A stretch of 64,000 nt of DNA, taken from Burkholderia sp. PAMC 26561 (GTDB lineage: Bacteria > Pseudomonadota > Gammaproteobacteria > Burkholderiales > Burkholderiaceae). The position numbers and the translations under genes are program-made. The first letter of the stretch is position 1, and each line of letters starts with the position of its first letter. Positions 8,651-17,193 of the stretch are shown piece after piece. The stretch covers positions 992,001 through 1,056,000 of the forward strand of contig NZ_CP014315.1 in the NCBI RefSeq assembly GCF_001557535.2. Reading direction: 5' to 3'. The notes beneath the pieces are model-generated. The model searched no databases and was not told the origin of the DNA. It worked only from the letters and a program-made list of their open reading frames with translations.

Positions 8651-9859
8651 ATGGCTATCGATACCAGTCCGAGTTCGTCCCGTTCGTCGTCCCAGGCGCT
8701 GGGGCTCTATGCGTTCGCCTCGGCCACCTTTTTCGCGGCATCCAGCGCCCCTACGCCGCTTTACAGGGTGTACCAGGAGGCGTGGGGATTTTCGTCCGCC
8801 ATGGTCACGCTCGTGTTCGCCAGTTATGCGTTCAGTTTGCTGGCCGCGCTGCTGACAACGGGCGCGCTGTCGGATCACATTGGCCGGCGTCCGGTGATCA
8901 TCGGCGGGATCGCGCTGGAAGTCGTGGCGATGCTTGTTTTCACCGATGCCCACAGCGTCGGCATCCTGATCCTCGCGCGCGTGCTGCAGGGCTTCGCGAC
9001 CGGCGCGGCGACAAGCGCGCTGGGCGCCGCGATCCTCGATGCAAGCCCTACGCGCGGCTCCCTGGTCAATACCTTGTCGCCGCTCTTCGGCATGGGCGTG
9101 GGTGCGCTCGGATCGAGCATGCTGGTGGAATATGCGCCGGCGCCCATGCGGCTGGTCTATCTGGTGCTGGTTGCATTGTTCGTGGTGCAGGCGGCCTGGG
9201 TGCTGGTGCTGCCCGAAACCGTGAGCAGGCTTCCGGGCACGCTCGCGTCACTGGTTCCGCGTGTGCGGGTTCCACTGGCGGCGCGCGGGGCGTTGCTGCG
9301 CATTGCGCCGGTCAACGTTGCGGTGTGGGCGCTCGGTGGTTTCTATTTGTCGCTCGGACCATCGCTTGCGCGCGCTGTCACCGGCGCCGACGATGCCACC
9401 ACAGGCGGCTGGGTCGTGTTCGCGCTGACCACCGGGGGTCTCGCCGCCGTCATGCTCTTGCGCTCCATGAGCACGTTGCGCTTGCTGCTGACCGGCGCAA
9501 TCGTGCTGGCGGCTGGCTTGCTTATCACCCTGACCGGCGTGCACACGGGCAACGCGGGAATCTTCTTTGTCGGGACGATCATTGCGGGGATGGGTTTTGG
9601 CGCGGCGTTCCAGGGCGCGTTGCGCTCGGTATTACCACTCGCAGAGGCGCATGAACGCGCAGGGCTGATGGCGGCGCTGTACGTGCTGAGTTATCTGGCC
9701 TTCAGTGTGCCGGCAATCCTCGCAGGTACGATGGCCCATGTGGTCGGCTTGCGGCTGACGACCGACGTGTACGGCACCGCGCTCGTCGTGCTCGCCGCAA
9801 TGACTGTGGTTGCGAGCGGCCTAAACAAGGGCGCGAGGATGGCGCGTGAGGGGAGCTAA
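8651..9859 (+). CDS. MFS transporter (drug efflux type)
   Basis: A 402-residue major facilitator with about 12 membrane segments. The loop 2-3 signature is 'GALSDHIGRRPVII' (residues 77-90), and 'LARVLQGFATGAATSALGAAILD' resembles the motif C region of proton-driven antiporters. GGAG lies eight bases before the ATG. It is divergent from a TetR regulator, the usual pairing for inducible efflux of toxic compounds. The gene ends in overlap with the stop codon of the convergent MFS gene at 9856. The substrate is not predictable. Confidence 0.9.
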   Translation: MAIDTSPSSSRSSSQALGLYAFASATFFAASSAPTPLYRVYQEAWGFSSAMVTLVFASYAFSLLAALLTTGALSDHIGRRPVIIGGIALEVVAMLVFTDAHSVGILILARVLQGFATGAATSALGAAILDASPTRGSLVNTLSPLFGMGVGALGSSMLVEYAPAPMRLVYLVLVALFVVQAAWVLVLPETVSRLPGTLASLVPRVRVPLAARGALLRIAPVNVAVWALGGFYLSLGPSLARAVTGADDATTGGWVVFALTTGGLAAVMLLRSMSTLRLLLTGAIVLAAGLLITLTGVHTGNAGIFFVGTIIAGMGFGAAFQGALRSVLPLAEAHERAGLMAALYVLSYLAFSVPAILAGTMAHVVGLRLTTDVYGTALVVLAAMTVVASGLNKGARMAREGS

Positions 9860-11127
9860 CCGCTCTTACGCGCCGCAGGCCCCGTCGGGCCGGGCCCCGT
9901 TGGGCTGAACCAGTAAGCAATCGCGCCGATCACGAGCGGCACGGCCGTGACCAGAAACAAGCGCGAAAACAAGTCCGCGCTCGATAACCCCGCATGACGC
10001 GCATGCTCCGCGATCATTCCGAAGATGCTGCTTGCCAGCGCCACGCCCAGGAACACGAGGCTGTTCAGCAACCCGAGACCAAGCCCGAGTTTCGCGGGCG
10101 CGATGATGCCGCGCGCTTGCGACATCACGAGCGGATGAATCGCGCCTACTGACAGCAGCAGGCAGATCGCGCCGACACTGATGACCGGGCTTTGCGCAGG
10201 TGTCGATGCCAGCACGAGCGCGGCACACACGCCGGCCGCAAGCCATCCGAGCGTCAGCGTTTTCGGCGCCATTCGCCGCACGAGCAGCGGAATGGAGAAG
10301 GACGCTGCGATCCCCGCAACACTCGTGATGGTCATGGCATTGCCCCGGGCGATGACGTCGAAGCCGAATACATCGGCGAGATAGGGGCCGCCCCATGACG
10401 TACGAAACGTCGCGCCCACCGACATGGCAAGACATACGGGCATCAAGGTCCACATGCCTTTCTTGTTGCCCGATGCTGCCGCTGCTCCGGCCGCGCGAAC
10501 CGCGTAGGAAGCGCTATGTTCACGACGACGCACGAAAAACATGATGCCGAGCGTCGCGATCAGCATGAACATCGCCGATAACCCCATCACCGGCCGCCAT
10601 CCATAAACCGATGTTGCGCGGCTCAGCGGAAACGCCGCCAGCAAGCCGCCGATCATGCCGATTGCACTCGCTGTAGTAACCGCGGTAACCGCGCGAACGC
10701 TGCGCGGACTGCCGCCTTCGCTATTGCGCAGCACGTGGTTCAGCAAACCCATGAAGACCGGCGCGCATCCGAGCCCGATTCCCGCCTGTGCGACGATCGC
10801 GAGAACGGGATCCTCGGTCACGGATAACAAAGCGACGCTCACCGTACCTATGCTCATCAGCACGGCCGTCGGATAACGCACTCCGAAGCGGTCGAAGAGT
10901 ATGCCGACGGGAATCTGCGCCGCCGCGAAGACGAGAAAAAACGCGCCCGAGAACCAGCCGAACATTTGCGGCGTGAAGTGAAAATCACCGATGAGCTGCG
11001 TCGAGATCACCGCCACATAGCTGCGGAAAAACTGGCTGAGCACGTAACTGAAGGTGAGCGCCCACAGGCCGAAATCGGCGTTGTACGCGGATGTCGATGC
11101 GCGGGATGTGTTCTCGATATCGCTCAT
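9856..11127 (-). CDS. MFS transporter (NNP/OFA-like)
   Basis: A 423-residue major facilitator protein. It begins MSDIENTSRAST, then 'LTFSYVLSQFFRSYVAVISTQL', and carries the motif 'IPVGILFDRFGVRYPTAVLM' between helices 2 and 3. About 12 hydrophobic segments are visible. The ATG at 11127 is chosen over an in-frame start 57 bases upstream, because the longer version would run into the preceding AraC gene. It sits 10 bases downstream of the araC-type gene in the same direction, so the two are likely co-transcribed. Confidence 0.88.
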   Translation of the reverse strand: MSDIENTSRASTSAYNADFGLWALTFSYVLSQFFRSYVAVISTQLIGDFHFTPQMFGWFSGAFFLVFAAAQIPVGILFDRFGVRYPTAVLMSIGTVSVALLSVTEDPVLAIVAQAGIGLGCAPVFMGLLNHVLRNSEGGSPRSVRAVTAVTTASAIGMIGGLLAAFPLSRATSVYGWRPVMGLSAMFMLIATLGIMFFVRRREHSASYAVRAAGAAAASGNKKGMWTLMPVCLAMSVGATFRTSWGGPYLADVFGFDVIARGNAMTITSVAGIAASFSIPLLVRRMAPKTLTLGWLAAGVCAALVLASTPAQSPVISVGAICLLLSVGAIHPLVMSQARGIIAPAKLGLGLGLLNSLVFLGVALASSIFGMIAEHARHAGLSSADLFSRLFLVTAVPLVIGAIAYWFSPTGPGPTGPAARKSG

Positions 11128-11137
11128 TCGCAAATGG

Positions 11138-12010
11138 TCATGCTTCCCCGCGAGCCTTCGCGATTTCGCGCGGCGTGAGTCCAAGCAGACGGTTCATCCA
11201 GTGCGCCATATGGCTTTGATGCGCGAACCCCGTATCGAGCGCGATCTGGCTGGTGCTGAGTTTGCCTTGCATCAGCAGCGCCTTTGCTCGTTCCACGCGC
11301 CGTTCAATGACATATCGATGCACGGGCAAACCGAGCGTTTCACGAAACAAGACCTTGAAATGCGGAACGCTGAGCTGCGCGAGCGCGGCGAGGTCACCCA
11401 GCGTCAGGCGCTGATCCAGATTGTCTTCAATGAACTCGACGATCCTCGCCGTCGTTTTCGGCGCCAGTGTGCGGCGCTTGTTTTCGAGCGCTGCGCTCGT
11501 CACGCCGCCATCGACAAGACGCACGACCATCGCGGTGCAGAGGCTTTCGGCATACAACGGGTCGGAGCAATCGTCGGCTTCGAGTTCGGCGCGCAACGCC
11601 CAGGCGAGATGCTGGAAACGTGGATCGCGCATCTGAAGCTGCGGACGAATCTGCGCACGGCTCGGGCGCAGGTCGAGTTGTTCCAGCGTTCTGCCGGCAA
11701 ACGGCTCGCTTATCCAGATGCTCAGGATCGTGCAGTCGGATTCGTCCGTCCATTGACCTTCGAGTCCTGCCGGGATCACGTCGGCATCGCCGTGCGCCTG
11801 CACGCGCGAAAGCCGGTATTCGCTCGTGACGCAACGCGCCACGACCGGTGGCCCGACATGGACGCCGACCCTGTGATGCGGCATCGCGGGAATCCGATGC
11901 ACACCTGCCGATACACCGAGCAACGCCGCGCCAAAACCAGTCCAGCCGTGGTCTTTGCTGGAGCGCAGATTGACCCGCGAACTATTGGGTTGCGGCGTTG
12001 CTGTGTTCAT
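11138..12010 (-). CDS. AraC family transcriptional regulator
   Basis: A 290-residue regulator. The last about 100 residues form the double helix-turn-helix: 'LTLGDLAALAQLSVPHFKVLFRETLGLPVHRYVIERRVERAKALL' and 'LSTSQIALDTGFAHQSHMAHWMNRLLGLTP'. The N-terminal half is a cupin-like sensor region. Its ATG has GAAGGAG upstream, deciding the start against a much longer open frame. It precedes the MFS gene at 9856-11127 by 10 nt and is divergent from the NmrA-like gene at 12198, with 187 bp between them. It could control either or both. Confidence 0.9.
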   Translation of the reverse strand: MNTATPQPNSSRVNLRSSKDHGWTGFGAALLGVSAGVHRIPAMPHHRVGVHVGPPVVARCVTSEYRLSRVQAHGDADVIPAGLEGQWTDESDCTILSIWISEPFAGRTLEQLDLRPSRAQIRPQLQMRDPRFQHLAWALRAELEADDCSDPLYAESLCTAMVVRLVDGGVTSAALENKRRTLAPKTTARIVEFIEDNLDQRLTLGDLAALAQLSVPHFKVLFRETLGLPVHRYVIERRVERAKALLMQGKLSTSQIALDTGFAHQSHMAHWMNRLLGLTPREIAKARGEA

Positions 12011-12197
12011 GACGACTCCTTCAGCGAGAGGCAGGCTGCATTGTGCGTGGTTTTCCGCGGGTTCGCTTGATAGTCGAAGCCATGATGCAAGGCACAAAAC
12101 AATCATCCGGTTCTGCGCATTGTCATCCATGCGTGCGCGCCATGAGTGCCGTTCTTTCCTACGATGCCAGCATTCAGGCAAACAAACGGAGCGGCGC

Positions 12198-13088
12198 ATG
12201 ATCGTGATTTTTGGAGCATCGGGAAACGTGGGAAAGGCGACGGCGGCTGCATTGCGCGGCGCGGGGCATGCGGTCCGGGCGGTGGTCAGGAACGAGCAAC
12301 AGGGCGCGGATCTGGCGCAACTCGGATGTGAAATTGCACTCGCAGACTTGCTGGACCGAGCGTCGGTTTCGAACGTGCTTCGCGGCGCCGACGCGGTGCA
12401 GATCCTTTGCCCGGTGCCAGTCGGCGACCCGCATCCGGCCGCTTCCATGCATCGCATGATCGACATGACCGTCGAGGCCTTGCGCGCCAATCCACCGTCG
12501 CGGGTCCTTGCGTTGTCCGACTACGGCGCAGAGCTGGAAAGCGGCACGGGCATCACCATGCTTTTTCACGCGCTGGAAAACCAGTTGAAGCCGGTGATGC
12601 AAAACCTGACGCTGTTGCGTGCCGCCGAGCACATGCAGAACTGGGCGCGGGTGCTGCCGGTGGTTTTATCGACGGGGATCTTGCCTTCATTGCATCATCC
12701 GCTGAGCAAACGCTTTCCGACGGTCGCCGCTCAGGACGTCGGGCGGCTTGCGGCGCAACTGCTGCTCGATCACGGCTACGCCGACGGGCTGCGCACGGTG
12801 AGCGTGGAAGGTCCCCAACGCGTCAGCGCACTCGATGTCGCCTGCACGCTGAGCGAAGTCATCGGCCGGGAGATCAAAGCGCACGAGCTGCCGCGGGAAC
12901 AATGGACGCCAACGCTGCATCGCGCTGGCTTGAGCGCGGACCACGCAACGCTCATAACGGAGCTGTACGACACGCACAATGCGGGCCATATTGACGTCGA
13001 GGCGCACAGCGAACGGCGTTTCGGTACGACGGAATTAGCCGAAGTGCTGGCTTCGATCCTGCCTTCGAACGCAACGGCAGCGCGTTAA
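12198..13088 (+). CDS. NmrA-like NAD(P)H-binding protein
   Basis: A 296-residue Rossmann-fold protein of the NmrA/atypical SDR group. The dinucleotide loop is 'IFGASGNVGKATAAAL' (G6-A-S-G-N-V-G), followed by R28 ('AVVR') that would contact NADP. It lacks a standard YxxxK catalytic pair at the usual place, which fits NmrA-type sensors or atypical reductases such as QorB. GGAG lies just upstream of the ATG at 12198, deciding against longer starts. It is divergent from the AraC gene, which may regulate it. The 44-codon gene at 13089 follows directly. Confidence 0.85.
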   Translation: MIVIFGASGNVGKATAAALRGAGHAVRAVVRNEQQGADLAQLGCEIALADLLDRASVSNVLRGADAVQILCPVPVGDPHPAASMHRMIDMTVEALRANPPSRVLALSDYGAELESGTGITMLFHALENQLKPVMQNLTLLRAAEHMQNWARVLPVVLSTGILPSLHHPLSKRFPTVAAQDVGRLAAQLLLDHGYADGLRTVSVEGPQRVSALDVACTLSEVIGREIKAHELPREQWTPTLHRAGLSADHATLITELYDTHNAGHIDVEAHSERRFGTTELAEVLASILPSNATAAR

Positions 13089-13223
13089 ATGTGCAAGCAA
13101 TCCATGCTTGCACGCATGTGCCTCGCCCTTGTGATCGTGCTTGCCGGATGGTTCGGCGGCCGCCGGTTGCAGCAAGTGATCGACGCCATTCCTGATAGCA
13201 ACGATGACTTCATCTTCTTTTGA
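13089..13223 (+). CDS. Small single-span membrane protein, 44 residues
   Basis: Directly after the TAA of the NmrA-like gene an ATG (13089) opens a 44-codon frame: a short polar start, one hydrophobic segment (CLALVIVLAGWFGG, about residues 11-24), then 'RRLQQVIDAIPDSNDDFIFF' to the TGA. The hydrophobic segment plus an orderly charged tail looks like a real small inner-membrane protein. The internal ATG codons at positions 6 and 10 are alternative starts. I recall similar unnamed small proteins in Burkholderia, but the function is unknown. Confidence 0.55.
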   Translation: MCKQSMLARMCLALVIVLAGWFGGRRLQQVIDAIPDSNDDFIFF

Positions 13224-13259
13224 TGCGGCCGCGTCCCGATGAAAGGCGAGCCACGGGTT

Positions 13260-14174
13260 TTAGCGCGGCGTCTTTTCCACACGCATCGCGCGCGGTGAAT
13301 TTGTCATGACCGCATCGATTCCCAGATTCGTCGCCGTTGCGTATGCTTCGGCCGAGTCCACGCCGAACACCACGATCTTCACATCCCCGTTCGTCCTGAA
13401 GCATTTCACGGCGGCGGGCGTCCACCATTTGGCGTAGACCCTTGACACGCCGGTCCCAAGCGCAAAGCGCTCGACTATCTCGACCTGTCTGCGCAACTCG
13501 ATACCCACCCAGCTTCCGGCGGGCGGCGGGTTGTCGCAGGTACCGCCCAGCGAGAGGTTGAGCAGACGGTCTCGCGTCGCATCGCGCGTTTCGAACACTT
13601 GCGCGTTCGGGTAAGACCTCATTTTCTGGATGGCTTCTGCGTCGGTGGAATAAAGGCGCACGCGCGACCACGCGTTGGACTCCTCAAGAATTCGTGCGAC
13701 GGCGATCACGAGGGGCGCGACCGGCGTTTGTTTCATGTCGAGCATGATCGGCACGGACGCAGGAACAGTTTTCAACGCTTCTTGCAGAGTGGGGATACGC
13801 AGCGGCGTGTGACGATATGGGTAAGTGATCTTGCCCGACGCGTCTTTCGACTCGAAGGAATAACCCGCGTTGAGTTTTTTTATCTTGCCTAGTGTGATGT
13901 CGTCAATATGCCCACGCCCATCCGTCAGTTCGCGAAGATCGCCGGGGCGGTACAGCACTGGAACGCCGTCTCTCGTCACCTGCACGGTCATCCACAATAC
14001 ATCCGCGCCGTTATCGAGCGCTGCGTGAAATGCCTGAAGCGTATTCTCAGGCATGTCGCCAGCACCGCCCCGATGCGCGACGATCAAAGGGGCCGCGAGC
14101 GCCACCGTTGCCGGCAGTGCGGTCAATACAAAAAGTGCGGCTGCGTTCATGAGTTTGAAAGTGACTGGTTTCAT
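13260..14174 (-). CDS. Glycerophosphodiester phosphodiesterase-fold protein with altered catalytic residues
   Basis: A 304-residue secreted protein. A signal peptide (about 1-24, ending ALA) precedes 'APLIVAHRGGAGDMPENTLQAF', the start of the GDPD TIM barrel with the conserved H-R-G and P-E-N-T. The next conserved block, normally E-x-D followed by an H-D pair, reads 'GADVLWMTVQVTRDGVPVLYRPGDL', so the metal-binding Glu/Asp and the catalytic His are not visible. The C-terminal 'GIDAVMTNSP' matches the family end. It is either a pseudoenzyme or a subfamily with different chemistry. The ATG at 14174 starts the signal peptide; longer starts add a non-matching tail. Confidence 0.8.
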   Translation of the reverse strand: MKPVTFKLMNAAALFVLTALPATVALAAPLIVAHRGGAGDMPENTLQAFHAALDNGADVLWMTVQVTRDGVPVLYRPGDLRELTDGRGHIDDITLGKIKKLNAGYSFESKDASGKITYPYRHTPLRIPTLQEALKTVPASVPIMLDMKQTPVAPLVIAVARILEESNAWSRVRLYSTDAEAIQKMRSYPNAQVFETRDATRDRLLNLSLGGTCDNPPPAGSWVGIELRRQVEIVERFALGTGVSRVYAKWWTPAAVKCFRTNGDVKIVVFGVDSAEAYATATNLGIDAVMTNSPRAMRVEKTPR

Positions 14175-14396
14175 TATTTTGTCGTCCGAACAAATAAATT
14201 GATTTGTTATCCAGAACAAATATTTCAGATGAGCCAAGGACACTATAGTCCTTTCACTGTGAAGCAAGGGCTGATTGTCAAGACTTTATATTGAGATGGA
14301 AAATGCGGTTTTCGATTCGCAACTTCTGGCTGCCAGAGCATTTTTCCAAGGGTGCGCAATAATGTAGGCGGAGAAACCTCTTGGCGGACTTGACCC

Positions 14397-14858
14397 ATGA
14401 CAACGTTGTTAGCCCTCGATCCCGATTTCTGCAAGTTGCTCGTCAGCAGCCATCTTCGCGTTGTCGGTACACCTTTGATCGATCAGAATGCATTGCAGGA
14501 AGATGCCGCTCGGTGGCTATACGAAGACGCGCCGTTTTGCGTCGTCGCACATGACACCGACGCGGACCCGCGCTTCGTGTACGCAAATCGCGCGGCACAA
14601 AAGTGCTTCGAGTACTCATGGAGCGAATTTACAGCGTTGCGTTCGCGTTTGTCGGCTGAACATCCTGATCGCGACGAGCGCGACGCCTTGCTGGAATCGG
14701 TACGCACCAAGGGCTATGCAAGCGGTTACCGCGGCCTCCGCATTGCAAAGTCGGGCAGGCGGTTCTGGATCGAGAACGTGACGGTCTGGAACCTGATCGA
14801 TGATGACGGTGTGTATCGCGGGCAGGCGGCGACCTATCGTCAATGGAAGGACGTTTGA
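14397..14858 (+). CDS. MEKHLA domain protein
   Basis: A 153-residue protein that is almost entirely one MEKHLA domain, a PAS-related sensory fold also found at the end of plant HD-ZIP III proteins. Visible features are 'LLVSSHLRVVGTPLI', 'DADPRFVYANRAAQKCFEYSWSEF' (about 55-78), 'RSRLSAEHPDRDERDALLESV' and 'RRFWIENVTVWNLIDDDGVYRGQAATYRQW'. Bacterial stand-alone versions have no proven role; ligand or redox sensing is inferred from the PAS relationship. It is a monocistronic gene between two leftward genes. Confidence 0.85.
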   Translation: MTTLLALDPDFCKLLVSSHLRVVGTPLIDQNALQEDAARWLYEDAPFCVVAHDTDADPRFVYANRAAQKCFEYSWSEFTALRSRLSAEHPDRDERDALLESVRTKGYASGYRGLRIAKSGRRFWIENVTVWNLIDDDGVYRGQAATYRQWKDV

Positions 14859-15106
14859 CTGGGCGGCGAGGCCAACTTGGCAGGCGTTGATCTGAAATTG
14901 GCAATGGCAGTCTTGCACTCGCCAGCAACAGCCGACGAGCACAAGCGGCGGATATTACCTGCTAGTTCCGCCAACCGACCGCTTCGGCAAAGCGCGATCG
15001 GTTCGCAAGATGTTTGGTCGCCGAGTGCCGTAAGGACGCGTCGCATGTCGGTGTTGCGCCGGCCGCATCTCGCGCGCATCAAAGTATTCCGGGCATTGGC
15101 TGGGCG

Positions 15107-15433
15107 CTAAGCCTTGGCACACGACGAGCAGGTTTTCTCCTTGAGCCACGCGCGAAGCTTTTCGATGGATATGCCGATGCCGTCGGGTTTCTCAAGCAAG
15201 CCCACGACCGCAGTATCCCCGACCGGATCGACTTCGACCCAGGCGTTGCAGGAAATGACATGGGCATTGCCTTCTTCAAGACGGACGCAAACGCGAGGCC
15301 ATAAATCCATGAGCCAGTCGAGCGAAGGATCGCGATACGTCAAACGCACCGCGCCGTGCACTGCAACGAGCTGCGTTCCCGCGCGTTGACGGCTGGCGTG
15401 GATCTCACCGGAATGCAAATGGACGGTCTTCAT
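15107..15433 (-). CDS. Small protein, DUF2917-like (tentative)
   Basis: A 108-residue protein of unknown function. The N-terminal 70 residues ('TVHLHSGEIHASRQRAGTQL', 'VHGAVRLTYRDPSLDWLMD', 'VRLEEGNAHVI') have the rhythm of the DUF2917 cupin-like domain, but the match is by eye only. The C-terminus ends in a CSSCAKA stretch with two cysteines. It is divergent from the MocR gene at 15611, with a perfect 18-bp palindrome between them, so it is a good candidate for MocR-controlled expression. Confidence 0.6.
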   Translation of the reverse strand: MKTVHLHSGEIHASRQRAGTQLVAVHGAVRLTYRDPSLDWLMDLWPRVCVRLEEGNAHVISCNAWVEVDPVGDTAVVGLLEKPDGIGISIEKLRAWLKEKTCSSCAKA

Positions 15434-15511
15434 GACATAAGCTCGCTAAAGGCTTGAACACCTTCGAGCTTATTGGCCGGCACGCTTGTGCGACAGACTC
15501 AGCGCGGTAGA

Positions 15512-15547
15512 ATCTGTTGCGCAACAGATCATGATTCGTTGATCTGT
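15512..15547. promoter_or_regulatory. Candidate MocR operator: 18-bp perfect palindrome plus half site
   Basis: ATCTGTTGC (15512-15520) / GCAACAGAT (15521-15529) is a perfect 18-bp palindrome. A further ATCTGT half site lies at 15542-15547, about 30 bp from the first. MocR regulators commonly bind two or three direct or inverted boxes in the divergent promoter, which fits this position between 15433 and 15611. Confidence 0.55.
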
Positions 15548-15610
15548 ATCCGTCAATAATTGGCGCGTCTGTATCTGGCGCACGCACTCGCGCACCGGCA
15601 GCATGAGCAC

Positions 15611-17086
15611 ATGACCACGTCTTCAGACATTCTGCCGCGCGACCTTCCAATGGCAGGCGAGCCGCTCTACGAGCGCCTTGCCGAGCATTATCGCCGGGTC
15701 ATCACGTCCGGAACGCTGGCGCCGGGCGATCGCATGCCTTCGGTGCGGGTGCTGATGACACGGCATCACGTCAGTCTCTCAACGGCGCTTCAAGTGTTCC
15801 GTCGGCTCGAGGACGCGGGCTGGCTGCAAGCGAAACCGCGTTCAGGGTATTTCGTGCGAAGGCGCACGAGTCCGTCCTTACCTTGCGTGGATGAACCGGC
15901 TAATACCGCATCACCCGGCGAGGCGCACTTTGTCGGGTTGCATGAATCCATATCGAAGGTCATTGCGTTGGCGCAGCAATATCCTGACGCGTTGAATCTG
16001 GGTGGGGCGACTGCCGCGGCCGCGCTTTATCCCACAGCGCGCCTGCAAGCACTCACCATCAAACTCCTGCGCCAGAAACCGACGCTGCTCACCGAGTCCG
16101 GGCGTGATTCCGGCGGCGCGTCATTCAGGCAAGCCGTTGCCAGGAGAGCGCTTTCTTCCGGGGTGGTGGTGTCGCCGGAAGAGGTGGTCGTCACCAACGG
16201 CGGTGTGGAAGCGGTGAATCTCGCGCTGCGCGCGGTCACGCAGGCCGGCGATACGGTTGCCATCGAATCACCGGCGTTCTTCGGTGTCTTGCAGATTATC
16301 GAGAGTCTTGGGCTCCGGGCGCTTGAAATATCTACCAGCCCGTCCACGGGGATATCCATCGAAGCGCTGGAAATGGCATTTCGTGCTTATGGAAATATCA
16401 AGGCGCTGGTCGTCGTGCCGCATTTGCAAAATCCGCTTGGCTGCAATATGCCCGATGACCGCAAGGTCGAGCTTGTGCGACTCTGCGCTCAGCACAAGGT
16501 CGCACTGATCGAGGACGATCCCTACCGCGAACTGCTCGATGAACCCGACCAGCACAAACCCCTTAAAGCGTGGGACAAAAGCGGCGGGGTGATTCATTGC
16601 GTGTCGCTGAACAAGGTGCTGGCGCCCGGCATGCGGCTGGGATGGATGTCTGCCGGCCGATGGCACGAACGCGTAAAGATGCTTAAGTTTTCGCAAAGCC
16701 GGAACAATGAAGCCTTGTCCCAGTTGGTCGCTGCCGAGTTCATGGGTTCAGGGGCCTATGACCGGCATCTGTTTCAACTGCGTGAGCGCCTCGTGACTCA
16801 ACGGATTGCGACCGCGGAAGCCATTGCGCGGTATTTTCCATCCGGTACACGGCTGAGCGCGCCGGCGGGCGGCGTTTTGCTATGGGTGGAATTGCCTTCG
16901 GGTACGGACTCGGAACGTCTTTTCGAAGCTGCGCTCGCGGAAGGGATTCGCATCGCGCCAGGGACCATATTCTCGAACTCGCGGCGCTTTGCCTCCTTCA
17001 TTCGCTTGAGTTGCCCGCAACCCTTCGATCAGACCCTGGACGACGCGTTCCAGCGTCTCGGACGACTGGCCCTGGAAGCGCATTAG
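15611..17086 (+). CDS. MocR-type regulator / PLP-dependent aminotransferase-fold protein
   Basis: A 491-residue protein with a GntR winged helix (about 17-85, 'PGDRMPSVRVLMTRHHVSLSTALQVFRRL') and an aminotransferase-fold domain. The PLP lysine is K335 ('HCVSLNKVLAPGMRLGW'); upstream are 'VVVTNGGVEAVNLALR' (192-207) and 'HLQNPLGCNM' (271-280), with N274 expected to contact PLP. The ATG at 15611 begins at the family start; an upstream in-frame codon adds a non-matching tail. The divergent small gene at 15107-15433 and the palindrome between them suggest local regulation. Confidence 0.9.
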   Translation: MTTSSDILPRDLPMAGEPLYERLAEHYRRVITSGTLAPGDRMPSVRVLMTRHHVSLSTALQVFRRLEDAGWLQAKPRSGYFVRRRTSPSLPCVDEPANTASPGEAHFVGLHESISKVIALAQQYPDALNLGGATAAAALYPTARLQALTIKLLRQKPTLLTESGRDSGGASFRQAVARRALSSGVVVSPEEVVVTNGGVEAVNLALRAVTQAGDTVAIESPAFFGVLQIIESLGLRALEISTSPSTGISIEALEMAFRAYGNIKALVVVPHLQNPLGCNMPDDRKVELVRLCAQHKVALIEDDPYRELLDEPDQHKPLKAWDKSGGVIHCVSLNKVLAPGMRLGWMSAGRWHERVKMLKFSQSRNNEALSQLVAAEFMGSGAYDRHLFQLRERLVTQRIATAEAIARYFPSGTRLSAPAGGVLLWVELPSGTDSERLFEAALAEGIRIAPGTIFSNSRRFASFIRLSCPQPFDQTLDDAFQRLGRLALEAH

Positions 17087-17157
17087 CTGTCGCGCTTCTC
17101 GCGTGTTTCGCCATTCGACCGCAGGCCTGGAATTTCCTTGGGGCCTCACAATCAAGG

Positions 17158-17187
17158 TTGACGTGCCGCTTCGCGGCTGCCTAAAAT
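17158..17187 (+). promoter_or_regulatory. Sigma-70 type promoter of the mgtC-like gene
   Basis: TTGACG (17158-17163) and TAAAAT (17182-17187) separated by 18 bp match -35 and -10 boxes well. Transcription would begin near 17194, giving a leader of about 310 nt before the ATG at 17506. Confidence 0.6.
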
Positions 17188-17193
17188 CCGGGC

